A stretch of 64,000 nucleotides of DNA. Source: Bdellovibrionales bacterium (lineage in GTDB: Bacteria > Bdellovibrionota > Bdellovibrionia > Bdellovibrionales > JAKFYE01). The stretch spans positions 40,116 through 104,115 of the forward strand of contig JAKFYE010000007.1 in NCBI GenBank assembly GCA_021731045.1. The letters are read 5' to 3'. A model generated the notes under the pieces. It was not told the origin of the DNA. It ran no database searches and was given only the letters and a program-made list of their open reading frames with translations. Each line of letters begins with the position of its first letter. The stretch's first letter is position 1. The translations under genes were made by a program, and so were the position numbers. Below are positions 46,257 through 55,067 of the stretch, piece after piece.

Positions 46257-46853
46257 ATGTCAGTGGGTCGTATTGAAGTAATTGTTGGATCTATGTTCAG
46301 TGGAAAAACAGAAGAGCTTATTCGACGAGTTCGTCGCGCACAGCTTGCAAAACAACGCGTACAAGTATTCAAACCCACAATTGATAATCGCTATAGTGTC
46401 GATGACGTGACTTCCCATAGTGATCAACGAATTGAATCAATTGTGATCAATCGTTCGCGAGAAATTATTGAACATCTTGAGGACAATACGCGTGTTGTCG
46501 CCGTCGATGAGGCTCAATTTTTCGATGAAGATATTGTTAAAATTGTTCAGAAACTCGCAGATCGCGGTCTACGAGTTATCATTGCCGGGCTAGATATGAA
46601 TTGGAAAGCCGAGCCGTTTCATCCCATTCCGGCATTGATGGCTATTGCCGAAGAAGTCCTAAAATGCCAGGCCATTTGCATGTCTTGCGGAGAGCCCGCA
46701 TCACGAACACAGAAGCTAATTGCTGGAGATAATCAAATCCATGTCGGTGCGGGAGAAGCTTATGAAGCTCGATGCCGCCGTTGCCATGAAGTACAACTGA
46801 ACAAAATCACTCGAATCTTTAAAAGAGCTCCCACCACAGCCGAGTTAAGCTGA
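46257..46853 (+). CDS. tdk: Thymidine kinase
   Basis: 198 residues. The frame is open from 46233, but the ATG at 46257 has a strong ribosome site (GGAGG) and the family start. P-loop [18 protein letters not shown] (11-28), [14 protein letters not shown] (catalytic Glu and Walker B), [11 protein letters not shown], and the C-terminal lasso with [15 protein letters not shown] and CRRCHEV, a four-cysteine zinc site. It phosphorylates thymidine to dTMP for salvage. Followed by upp-like and hpt genes on the same strand. Confidence 0.95.
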   Translation: MSVGRIEVIVGSMFSGKTEELIRRVRRAQLAKQRVQVFKPTIDNRYSVDDVTSHSDQRIESIVINRSREIIEHLEDNTRVVAVDEAQFFDEDIVKIVQKLADRGLRVIIAGLDMNWKAEPFHPIPALMAIAEEVLKCQAICMSCGEPASRTQKLIAGDNQIHVGAGEAYEARCRRCHEVQLNKITRIFKRAPTTAELS

Positions 46854-46920
46854 GTTTTGAGATTTCGAGCCATCTGAATCTCTCTTGTCAGAACGCTCTT
46901 TCGTGAGCTACATATTCTGC

Positions 46921-47700
46921 ATGAATCAAATCGAGCATAAATACGGAAAAAATGTTCATATTCTTAACGATAGTTATTTAACAACGATACTTTCACAACT
47001 TGGCTCTCCTGAAACGTTTCAACCCAAGCTGAACTCTCTTATTACTTTTATTTACCGCCGACTGCTTGAGACTATTGTAAATCAAGAGTTTGATAAAAAA
47101 ACATTTGAAGTTCCGACGCGTATGACTTCGTATTATCCGCAACAAAAATATAAAGGTGAGTTAGTTGATTCCTCACAAAAAGTTGTTTGCGTAAATTTAG
47201 CACGTGCGGGCACAGTGCCAAGTCATGTATGTTACGAACATCTTAATTACCTTCTCGATCCCGAAGGCGTTCGTCAGGATCATGTTTTTGCTGCTCGCAT
47301 AACGGATGGAAAAGATCAAGTCACCGGCACCCAATTAGGAAATTCAAAAATTGGCGGCGGGATTGATGATTCTATCGTGTTATTTCCAGATCCTATGGGT
47401 GCAACCGGAAACACTCTTGTCTCCTCTGTAGAATTTTATAAAAAGTCAATTTCGGGTCAGGCAAAAAAGTTTATCGCGATTCACCTAATCATTACTCCGG
47501 AATACCTAAAACGTGTGACAGTGGCTCATCCTGACCTTGTTATATATGCCGTTCGTCTTGATCGCGGCCTTTCGCCTCAACATGTTTTAGATTCTATTCC
47601 GGGCCAGTATTGGAATGAAGAAAAAGGTCTTGATCAACGCCAATACATTGTTCCTGGGGCCGGTGGCTTGGGAGAAGTATTGAACAATTCTTTTGTTTGA
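46921..47700 (+). CDS. upp: Uracil phosphoribosyltransferase-like protein (enlarged)
   Basis: 259 residues from the ATG at 46921; the longer frame uses TTG and is rejected. Type I phosphoribosyltransferase: VVCVNLARAGTVPSHVCYEHL, the PRPP loop VLFPDPMGATGNTLVSSVEFY (Upp consensus DPMxATGxT), LIITPEYLKRV and a C-terminal YIVPGAGGLGEVLNNSF, close to the PGLGDxGDR loop of Upp that binds uracil. It is about 50 residues longer than typical Upp (208), with an insertion around GTQLGNSKIGGGIDDS. Role: UMP from uracil. The family is fairly clear, the substrate inferred. Confidence 0.8.
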   Translation: MNQIEHKYGKNVHILNDSYLTTILSQLGSPETFQPKLNSLITFIYRRLLETIVNQEFDKKTFEVPTRMTSYYPQQKYKGELVDSSQKVVCVNLARAGTVPSHVCYEHLNYLLDPEGVRQDHVFAARITDGKDQVTGTQLGNSKIGGGIDDSIVLFPDPMGATGNTLVSSVEFYKKSISGQAKKFIAIHLIITPEYLKRVTVAHPDLVIYAVRLDRGLSPQHVLDSIPGQYWNEEKGLDQRQYIVPGAGGLGEVLNNSFV

Positions 47701-47730
47701 GTATAGTAAGACTATTCCCTTGGAGGGGTC

Positions 47731-48264
47731 ATGGAAGCCAACGTTAAAATTTCAACTTTGATTGGTGAAGACCAAATAAAAAAAAGAATCAAAGAACTCG
47801 CCAAGGAAATCACAAAAAAATTCAATGGCGAGCCTGTTGTTGCTATTTGTATTCTTAAAGGTTCGTTTATGTTTTACGCAGATCTGCTTCGAGAAATTGA
47901 ATTAGACCTAACATGTGATTTTTTGGCTTGCTCTAGTTATTTTGGAAAAACAAAATCTTCTGGCGACGTCAAAATGACTTTAGATCTCGCCCACCCTATT
48001 CGCGGTAAACACGTTTTACTTATTGAAGACATTGTGGATACCGGGCTCACAATGGATTATCTTGTTAAAATTCTAGAGGCGCGCGAGCCTAAGTCCATCA
48101 CCAATATTTCATTGCTCTTTAAACCTGAAGCTCTAAAGAAAAAAGTTGAACTAGATTATATTGGTTTTAAAATTAGCAATGAGTTTGTCGTGGGCTACGG
48201 GCTAGATTATCAAGGTTATTATCGAAATTTGCCTTACATCGCTCGTGTCGAGAGCATGAATTAA
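47731..48264 (+). CDS. hpt: Hypoxanthine phosphoribosyltransferase
   Basis: 177 residues, ribosome site GGAGG. The PRPP motif VLLIEDIVDTGLTMDYL lies near 97-113; KGSFMFYADLLREI near 42-55; the C-terminal KISNEFVVGYGLDYQGYYRNLPYI is the purine-site signature of HPRT. It converts hypoxanthine or guanine and PRPP to IMP or GMP. Third of a plus-strand run with tdk and the upp-like gene (30-bp gap); a shared operon for nucleotide salvage is likely. Confidence 0.94.
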   Translation: MEANVKISTLIGEDQIKKRIKELAKEITKKFNGEPVVAICILKGSFMFYADLLREIELDLTCDFLACSSYFGKTKSSGDVKMTLDLAHPIRGKHVLLIEDIVDTGLTMDYLVKILEAREPKSITNISLLFKPEALKKKVELDYIGFKISNEFVVGYGLDYQGYYRNLPYIARVESMN

Positions 48265-48275
48265 TCTGCTGAAAT

Positions 48276-49046
48276 TTATTTTAATTGTTCAATAACTAAT
48301 GATTTTATTTTTTCTATTAATGCCGCATCAAATGACGGGCCACTTTTTGTCTCTTCTTTAAGTTCACCAACATCGGCTTTCCAATTTGGTTTTAATACGG
48401 GACGTTTTGTTAAAAGCTCATTAACGAAAGACGAAGGTAATCTTTTAACGGGACCCAATTTCGTAGCTAAATAATGAATCTTAGAAACATGTTCTAAAAG
48501 TTCCATTCGCAGATACGCCATTTCGGGATTATCGCCCACTGCAAACGCTCCGTTGCCTGGAACATTAAATACGTACGATGTGCTGAGACCTTCACGTACG
48601 AGTGATCGCAAATCCGAAAGTTCCGGTTTAGACGTTGAAACCCAAGATATGGTTTGAATTGGGCATCCTAAACTTACAATAGCCTCAGGAATGCTCGGAG
48701 TTTCAATTATATCTCCCGCAATCGAGAGCGCCATCGCATGCGGAGGATGTGCATGTACGATGCAACTGACTTCGGAATACTCTTCGTAAATTGCGCGATG
48801 CCACACCCATTCAGAAAACACTTTATGCGCCCCATGAAGAATTTGGCCTTCACGATTGATGACAAGCAAGTCAGACTCTTTAATTTCACTCTTAGCAAAG
48901 GCAGTCGGCGTAACTAAAAATTCATTTTCGCTAATACGAAAGCTGATATTGCCATCATGATTGGCGACAAGCTGCCGAAGGTCCAAGCGTTGACACGCCG
49001 ACAACATTTGAATTTTTATGTTACTTATATTTTGGACGCGATTCAT
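48276..49046 (-). CDS. Class II aldolase/adducin-family protein with an altered metal site
   Basis: 256 residues. Class II aldolase fold: LVANHDGNISFRISENEFLVTPT, then the metal motif VHAHPPHAMAL (two His) and the C-terminal VPGNGAFAVGDNPEMAYLRM with an EHVSKIHYLA helix. In the family the last metal ligand is the His of an N/G-HG motif; here it is Asn (GNGAFAVG), so zinc binding and aldolase chemistry may be altered. Substrate cannot be named; fuculose-phosphate aldolase-like and methylthioribulose-phosphate dehydratase-like enzymes share the fold. Single gene, convergent with hpt. Confidence 0.75.
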   Translation of the reverse strand: MNRVQNISNIKIQMLSACQRLDLRQLVANHDGNISFRISENEFLVTPTAFAKSEIKESDLLVINREGQILHGAHKVFSEWVWHRAIYEEYSEVSCIVHAHPPHAMALSIAGDIIETPSIPEAIVSLGCPIQTISWVSTSKPELSDLRSLVREGLSTSYVFNVPGNGAFAVGDNPEMAYLRMELLEHVSKIHYLATKLGPVKRLPSSFVNELLTKRPVLKPNWKADVGELKEETKSGPSFDAALIEKIKSLVIEQLK

Positions 49047-49167
49047 AGTATTCTCTCTATGCAGTCTTATTCGATAAAATGGATCGGGGACAATCTTTTT
49101 TTCTTTGATTTAAAGTAAAACTAAACTCTGAACTGAAAAGAGTCTAACAAATCGACAAGACCGTATT

Positions 49168-50406
49168 TTAAAAGTATTGGGTGAACTCTAGGCCAGTTCT
49201 AAAAAATTGGTAACTGGCTCTTGGATCAATTTGACCATCACTAATTAAATTCTCAGCCAAATATGAGTCCGAATTTAAAATATCAACATCCAAAAGCCCT
49301 GAAATTTTTGAGCTTGGACTTAAGCTGTAATCTATTCTAAAAGCTGCAGCTAATCTTTGATCTTCTCTTTTATAGGGTTTCGAATATGAGCTATACGTAT
49401 ACTGCATACGCGTGAGTAAAAGAATTTGATCTCCTAAAATGCGCGCATACCCCATATAGGTAGTTTGATCGATTACGTAATTAGTAAACTTAGAGTCTTT
49501 CACATCGTAGTCAAAGCCAGCCAATAAAAGGTCTTTAGGACCAAATTGCTCTTCGACTTTTAAATTAAAAACAGGCTCACTAAATCCCGAACCAACGGTA
49601 TATAATCTAATGAGAAAGGCCGCCGAGGCGTCGACTCGCGTTCTTTCAGCCAGACGTCCTCGCACTCCCGCTCGTCCACTGTAATAAGTAGAATCATATT
49701 TTAATTGAAACGGTAGTCCAGGATCAGTGGCAGGAGGATCTGTTTTAAACTTACTATTTTTTGTACCAGAAGGAAAAGTGAGCGCACCTCCGGTACCTCC
49801 AATATAAAAAACCGTTTCCGGAAGAAATTGGTAATCATAAAAAGCTGAAGCATCGAAACCTTGGTTATTTAGATAATTATGGTAAGCATCCGCATAGTCT
49901 TCCGAGTGATAACGAGCTTTAACATTAATTAAAGAAAGTGAAGACATCTGCCAATTAATCTTTGCCCCTGCACCCATAACCTGATGATCGATACGCGCGG
50001 CGGTTTTTTTAGTCTTACCCTCAGTTCTCGTATAGTGTACAACGTCAGTGACCGCAGGGTCCGAGATCGCCTGGATATCACCAGCAAGCTCAGCCGCAAA
50101 CGCTCCAAACTGATTGATCGGAATACCTAGGGCCCCTTGATAATCAAAATAATCTTGATTCGCGAATCGGAGATATTTATTGTACGATCCGCTAAGATCA
50201 GTTTTTAATCCAATAACTTCGCCTTCTTTTTCAATTTTTAATTGAGGTTTAACCCGAAAAAAACCGTCTCCACGGATTTTATCATCTTCATAAAAAGTGT
50301 TATTCTCATAAAAAGTTCCGGCCGCAACTGAAGCTTCCGTCGAAGCCATAGCCTTAGATAAAAATGAAGATGTGATAATGATCAAGAGAATCAACATTTC
50401 GTTCAT
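49168..50406 (-). CDS. Predicted outer-membrane beta-barrel of the repeat-protein operon
   Basis: 412 residues with an N-terminal signal (MLILLIIITSSFLSKAMA). Mature part shows many amphipathic strands with Tyr-rich edges: GFFRVKPQLKIEKEGEV, SLINVKARYHSED, AFYDYQFLPETVFYIGG, AGVRGRLAERTRVDASAAFL, and ends in FRTGLEFTQYF, the aromatic end expected of a BAM substrate. This suggests a 14- to 18-strand barrel. It is the last gene of a five-gene operon and starts in the last bases of the upstream gene (4-bp overlap). Family not recognised. Confidence 0.7.
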   Translation of the reverse strand: MNEMLILLIIITSSFLSKAMASTEASVAAGTFYENNTFYEDDKIRGDGFFRVKPQLKIEKEGEVIGLKTDLSGSYNKYLRFANQDYFDYQGALGIPINQFGAFAAELAGDIQAISDPAVTDVVHYTRTEGKTKKTAARIDHQVMGAGAKINWQMSSLSLINVKARYHSEDYADAYHNYLNNQGFDASAFYDYQFLPETVFYIGGTGGALTFPSGTKNSKFKTDPPATDPGLPFQLKYDSTYYSGRAGVRGRLAERTRVDASAAFLIRLYTVGSGFSEPVFNLKVEEQFGPKDLLLAGFDYDVKDSKFTNYVIDQTTYMGYARILGDQILLLTRMQYTYSSYSKPYKREDQRLAAAFRIDYSLSPSSKISGLLDVDILNSDSYLAENLISDGQIDPRASYQFFRTGLEFTQYF

Positions 50407-50936
50407 CTAAATTCTGCTCGATTCGCTTCAAAAGGAGCTTTGACTTCCATACTTTCAAGTTCTTGTCTAAGCGTCGAAGTTTCAGATTTTTGACGTAGAG
50501 AACGGACTAAGTATTTGCCAGCGCCCTTTTCTATCAAACAATCATTTAGAAGATCGTGAAAAGGCCCAATGTTCTTTCGATACCGCTGAGTCATAAGAAG
50601 AAGTCTTAGCGTGTCTTGTTCCGCGCGCTTAGAGGCATCGCGACTAACCTCATCACATAACTCTTTATACAATTGATTGATCCCTATAATTTGAGACATA
50701 CGATCTTGATAGCATTGAAGTGATTTTTCTCCGACAGGGGTTTTATCAGTTCGAACTTTTTCAAAAACTTCTTGAAGCTCGATAATTTTGCTCTGATCCA
50801 CATTTACCTTGTGAGAGCAATCTCGTTGAAATTGTCCTATCAACGCCGCAGTAATTTTAAAATCCTGAGCATCACGAAATTGCGCATGCAAAGGTCCAGT
50901 AAAAAATAATAAATATAATGATAGCAATCTAATCAT
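50403..50936 (-). CDS. Small exported protein of the repeat-protein operon
   Basis: 177 residues: signal peptide (MIRLLSLYLLFFTGPLHA), then an almost wholly helical, charged protein with four cysteines (FQRDCSHKV, KSLQCYQDR, KELCDEVSR, LNDCLIEKG). The cysteines in an oxidising periplasm suggest two disulfides in a helical bundle. It overlaps the previous gene by 8 bases and the next by 4, so it is translationally coupled on both sides. No known family recognised; probably a periplasmic member of an envelope complex. Confidence 0.65.
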   Translation of the reverse strand: MIRLLSLYLLFFTGPLHAQFRDAQDFKITAALIGQFQRDCSHKVNVDQSKIIELQEVFEKVRTDKTPVGEKSLQCYQDRMSQIIGINQLYKELCDEVSRDASKRAEQDTLRLLLMTQRYRKNIGPFHDLLNDCLIEKGAGKYLVRSLRQKSETSTLRQELESMEVKAPFEANRAEFR

Positions 50937-51249
50937 TGCGGATCACTCCGCCTGGTAAGTCATAATATAAATTACCTAATTGTCTTTCAAAAGGATACAA
51001 AACAGGCTCCCCTATGTCGGCATCCATTTTTGCTCTTTTAATTAAAAAAATCGCCTTAGGTGTTTTATTAATTCGTGTCTCGGGAGCCTTCTCCTTAGAA
51101 TTTTCTTCAGATTTCATGGTCACAATCTTCTTTTTTGGTAGGGTTTTAGCAACCGCATCCTTGTTTGTAGTTACGGTTTTTTTGACTGTTTGAGAAAGTG
51201 CAAAGTGAGATGAGCAGCAAATGAAAAATACAATAACTAATGTTTTCAT
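50929..51249 (-). CDS. Short exported Lys/Thr-rich protein
   Basis: 106 residues: signal peptide (MKTLVIVFFICCSSHFALS), then a Lys/Thr-rich disordered segment (about 20-70) and a short conserved-looking C-terminus (IGEPVLYPFERQLGNLYYDL). It sits between the 1273-aa repeat protein and the small cysteine protein, overlapping both (4 and 8 bases). Its size and composition suggest a linker or peptide that binds another operon product. Function unknown. Confidence 0.6.
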   Translation of the reverse strand: MKTLVIVFFICCSSHFALSQTVKKTVTTNKDAVAKTLPKKKIVTMKSEENSKEKAPETRINKTPKAIFLIKRAKMDADIGEPVLYPFERQLGNLYYDLPGGVIRND

Positions 51250-54200
51250 TTTTCTATTCTCTCCTGATATTCTTTAATGTATTGTGTATGGCTTAGACCG
51301 TTGGCTTTTGCTGCATTTAAATATTCTAATTTCTCTGATTTACTTTTAGAAGCACTCGAAATCATTAATGATATGTGTGCATTCTTTTTATCTGAATCCC
51401 CTCTAAAGACACTCTGATCTTCAAGAACTTTGATTGTTGTTTTCATATCTTCGACCCATATACCTTTGTGGGACATTAAACTTACAGTAGCCTCATAACT
51501 TTTTTTATCGCCTATAATTTGAGATGCTAAACCGAACCCATAAAGCCCTCGCACATCTAACTGATCGACCGCATCCATAATTTGCTTAGATTTGTTAGAT
51601 CCAATAACCGTATCCCAATAAAGCGAGAGACCCAACAAACCTGAACGTGAGCGAGTATTTTTAACGCCTGACTGTAGAACCTCTCGCATTAATTCGTAAT
51701 GGCCCGTTTCGTGAAAGAGTCTGGCCATAACAGCGTAACTTGGAACGTACTCAGAATTTTCCTTAATCGCCTCTTGAAGATCACTTAAAGCCTGCTTATA
51801 TTTTTGAGTCGAAAGCAAAAGTGCTGCTCGAGCAACTAAGGCTTCTACACGTTGATTTTGATCTGGAATCTCAATCGTTCTTAAATTCTCAGGTATCAGA
51901 TTTTGTTGCCCCAATAAAACAGCCTCTCTGCGAATAGGCATAGCCCAACTTGATCTTTCACCCAACACCTTAAGAACCTCTACAGTTTCTGCATCCTGGC
52001 CCGCACGCACTAACGCGATCAATTTGTTCTCTAACATTTCATCAGAATTTTCTAATTTTAAAATCTGATCAATCTCTTTTAGACAATCCTCAAAGTATTC
52101 CCGCTCACAAAGTGATCGCGCATTACCCCATGACATTTGCTGTGTCGAAGGACTTCGCCATTCAAAGTAATTACCTTCCGCCAACTTCCAATTGGCCACA
52201 AAACCTAAATTAGCAGGATAAGTTTTGTCATACTTTATTAATAAACTATAGAGTCGCTTACCAATATCCGAATATGGATTCTTTTTTTCTAAAACCCAAC
52301 CCTTCTTCAGATTTTCAATCGCAGATTCTGTTTTGTTCTCTACTATATATTGTTCAGCAATATCAGCGTAGAGCTTAGCTGTGAGGTCAGATTGATTAAA
52401 CTGTTCTAAGGTTTGAACCTGACTGACGACTTTGTCTGCGCCTTCAGGTTTTTTCAATTGAGTTGAAAGCCCATAGTAACGGCAGTTCGCTCGAGCACGG
52501 GATGCATGGGCCGAAAGCTCTTTCGCTTTTTTTGTCATCGAATCGATATTCTTGCACTGCCCAATGACACTCTTAATATCATTTTTTTGCCAGTAAGATT
52601 CCGCTAAAATTATTTTTGCGCGAATCTGACCATCACGGTCAGTGCTTGAAATTCTAGATATTAATGCCAATAAATTTTTTAAATCTTTAGACTTTAGATA
52701 TAAATCCATAGCCTCAAATAAAACTGTATCTACTTTTTTAATATCCGCATATTTTACAAAAAGCTGAGCCGCCTCTTTGTATTGTTTGAGGTCCCGGCGC
52801 AATGAGGCGGTCGTAAACAATGCTTCGCTCGACCATGCATGACTAGGATGCTGTTTATAGAATAATTCAAATGCTTCTGCGGATTCTTGAAATGACATAA
52901 GGCTCTTTAAATTGCTGGCTTTTAAAAATAAACCTTCGGCCTCATACCCTGTTCCATTAAGTCTAGAAGAGTTTTCTATGGATTGCTTAAACTTTCCTTC
53001 TTCCCGAAATAAAGTTGCCGCACGCAAACTTGCATACGGAGAAAACTTTGCATGAGGCAAAGCAAGCGAAATACGCTCATATTCTTTTGCGGCATCCAGT
53101 TTCTTTCCGGAAACATCAAGTTTTGTTGCCGTTTCAAGAGCTTGAGATCCTGCTGTAGCTACCTGTACGTCTCCTAAGCCTTTAATATCCGTCGAAAAGC
53201 TTAGCGACAAGAGCTCGGAATTTCTTTGCGCAACGTTTTCCCAATCACCCTTAATATTTGAAATTTCCGCACTTAAACGTAACGCTTTGGCGGTTGTTAA
53301 AGTGACGTGTTCTTTATCGTTGATAACCATATCAAGTGCTTTTTGCGACAAATCAAAATTGTTATTTTGAAAGTGAATTTCTGCAATTTTATAAAGTACC
53401 TTTTGCCGTCGTGATCCTAAGGGTGCTTTACTGATATATACCTGAGCTGCTGACATAAATAACTTGTCTTGTTCCGTTAGGACTTGAGGTTTGAGCAAGT
53501 CACCTTCTCGATTTCGTTTTGCAAGAATGTTCGATTCTTTATCCATCGCATAGCCAATTTTCTTAATGACAGACCATAGATAGCCGTAGGCCGCTTCATC
53601 TAGATATATGTCCGCGGCTGGGTCGTTCATCACAAACTCAAAGGACTCCTTTGAGGCATCGTACAATCCAGCGACGTACTCAACTTGCGCCATTTCAAAG
53701 CGTGCCCTAGAGACAAGAGCACTAAAAGGATAACTTCTTAGAAATCTTTGATACTGCTCCCTCGCGACTTTCAGTTCAAGCTTGTCTTTTTTCTCAAATC
53801 CTTTTTGCGCGTGGCTTTGCGCGCTCGACAGCAAATACTCTTCAAGCAAGTCTTCAGCAATAAAGGTATCTTTGCGATTCAAAAGATTTGCCTTCCACCA
53901 CTGATTGTCTCTGGTCAAGAATGTAACAAGTTTATCTCGAATATTATCAGCGTTATCAACTTGTGCTTCAGACAAATAACTTTGGATGACTTCATTTGAA
54001 AACGGTGGAACTTTTGAAGAGTAAGGTTCGCGTCTCATAAAATCTAAATAAACAACTCTGGCTCGACGTTCATTTGGTAATCGTTTATAGGCCTGAGCTA
54101 AACGATTCGTCACTTCTGTTATCACATCGGAATCCAGATTTAATTTTATTCCGTAACTTTGAATAATGCCCAAATATTCAAGAGCCTCATCATAAAGGGT

Positions 54201-55067
54201 TTCGTTCTCTCGATTGTCGTCTTGACTTGACTTGGTTTGCTTGTAAAGTTCCGTAAAATATTCGGCAGCGGTATCATACTTCTGCCCAGCAAAAAAAGCT
54301 GCACCTAATTTATAAAGTGCTTTGTATTGATAAAGCGAACCCTTTTTTTTACTTAACTCAGAATAATAAAAGGCCGCTTTATTTAAATCGCGTGCATCGA
54401 AAAAATGGTCAGCCACTCGCCATTTGACCTCATCAATAATGGAAGAAAATGGGTGGCGACGAATCAATCGTTTATAGATTTCAATCGCAGCGTCCCCTTG
54501 GCCCATTTCATCAAGTCCATAAGCCATAAGGTAATGGGCTTTGTCGCTTAATGGGCTACGAGGATATTTTGTTAACAGAAACTTACAATATTCAATCGAC
54601 GTCTTAAAGTTAGGGACAGGTAAAATTGGTGCCTGAGAAATGCGCCCAGATAAAAAAGATTTTAATTGATACTCATAATTTTTCATTTTTTGCGCAAGAG
54701 AAAAGTTTTCTCGTTCAAACTGAAGTTGTGCCATTCTCACTAGAAGAACATCATCAAAAGAGTCTATGCCTCCCTCTTTTAAGATTTTTTCCATTTCAGA
54801 AATAATCTGTTTATTACTTTGCACTAATGATTTTTCTAAAGTCTGTAGGCGCCCTTCAAATCTTTCATTTAAGTAGATACTACGCCAAGATCTAATTTCC
54901 GCACGCGTGGTACGTAACGTCGCAATGTAGTCATCAGATTCTTTTACGTATTCTTTTAAGGCAGATCTATAGAGTTTGTCGTCGAAATCAAAATTTGACT
55001 GCGCGTGTACGGTAGAGACTAGCGCCAATACAGTAAGTAGTAAACCGCGTGCAAAATATTTAATCAT
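51246..55067 (-). CDS. Very large exported TPR-repeat protein
   Basis: 1273 residues: signal peptide (MIKYFARGLLLTVLALVSTVHA), then helical repeats through the whole protein. TPR- and Sel1-like units are clear, for example KAHYLMAYGLDEMGQGDAAIEIYKRL, FYYSELSKKKGSLYQYKALYKLG, FARFEMAQVEYVAGLYDAS-like, ALFTTASLRRDLKQYKEAAQLF and ALLLSTQKYKQALSDLQEAI. No enzyme motif is seen. It should form a long superhelical scaffold in the periplasm. Its ATG overlaps the upstream gene's TGA. TPR-rich exported proteins of this size occur in gliding-motility (Glt) and secretion machineries; that link is only by composition. Confidence 0.75.
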   Translation of the reverse strand: MIKYFARGLLLTVLALVSTVHAQSNFDFDDKLYRSALKEYVKESDDYIATLRTTRAEIRSWRSIYLNERFEGRLQTLEKSLVQSNKQIISEMEKILKEGGIDSFDDVLLVRMAQLQFERENFSLAQKMKNYEYQLKSFLSGRISQAPILPVPNFKTSIEYCKFLLTKYPRSPLSDKAHYLMAYGLDEMGQGDAAIEIYKRLIRRHPFSSIIDEVKWRVADHFFDARDLNKAAFYYSELSKKKGSLYQYKALYKLGAAFFAGQKYDTAAEYFTELYKQTKSSQDDNRENETLYDEALEYLGIIQSYGIKLNLDSDVITEVTNRLAQAYKRLPNERRARVVYLDFMRREPYSSKVPPFSNEVIQSYLSEAQVDNADNIRDKLVTFLTRDNQWWKANLLNRKDTFIAEDLLEEYLLSSAQSHAQKGFEKKDKLELKVAREQYQRFLRSYPFSALVSRARFEMAQVEYVAGLYDASKESFEFVMNDPAADIYLDEAAYGYLWSVIKKIGYAMDKESNILAKRNREGDLLKPQVLTEQDKLFMSAAQVYISKAPLGSRRQKVLYKIAEIHFQNNNFDLSQKALDMVINDKEHVTLTTAKALRLSAEISNIKGDWENVAQRNSELLSLSFSTDIKGLGDVQVATAGSQALETATKLDVSGKKLDAAKEYERISLALPHAKFSPYASLRAATLFREEGKFKQSIENSSRLNGTGYEAEGLFLKASNLKSLMSFQESAEAFELFYKQHPSHAWSSEALFTTASLRRDLKQYKEAAQLFVKYADIKKVDTVLFEAMDLYLKSKDLKNLLALISRISSTDRDGQIRAKIILAESYWQKNDIKSVIGQCKNIDSMTKKAKELSAHASRARANCRYYGLSTQLKKPEGADKVVSQVQTLEQFNQSDLTAKLYADIAEQYIVENKTESAIENLKKGWVLEKKNPYSDIGKRLYSLLIKYDKTYPANLGFVANWKLAEGNYFEWRSPSTQQMSWGNARSLCEREYFEDCLKEIDQILKLENSDEMLENKLIALVRAGQDAETVEVLKVLGERSSWAMPIRREAVLLGQQNLIPENLRTIEIPDQNQRVEALVARAALLLSTQKYKQALSDLQEAIKENSEYVPSYAVMARLFHETGHYELMREVLQSGVKNTRSRSGLLGLSLYWDTVIGSNKSKQIMDAVDQLDVRGLYGFGLASQIIGDKKSYEATVSLMSHKGIWVEDMKTTIKVLEDQSVFRGDSDKKNAHISLMISSASKSKSEKLEYLNAAKANGLSHTQYIKEYQERIEK

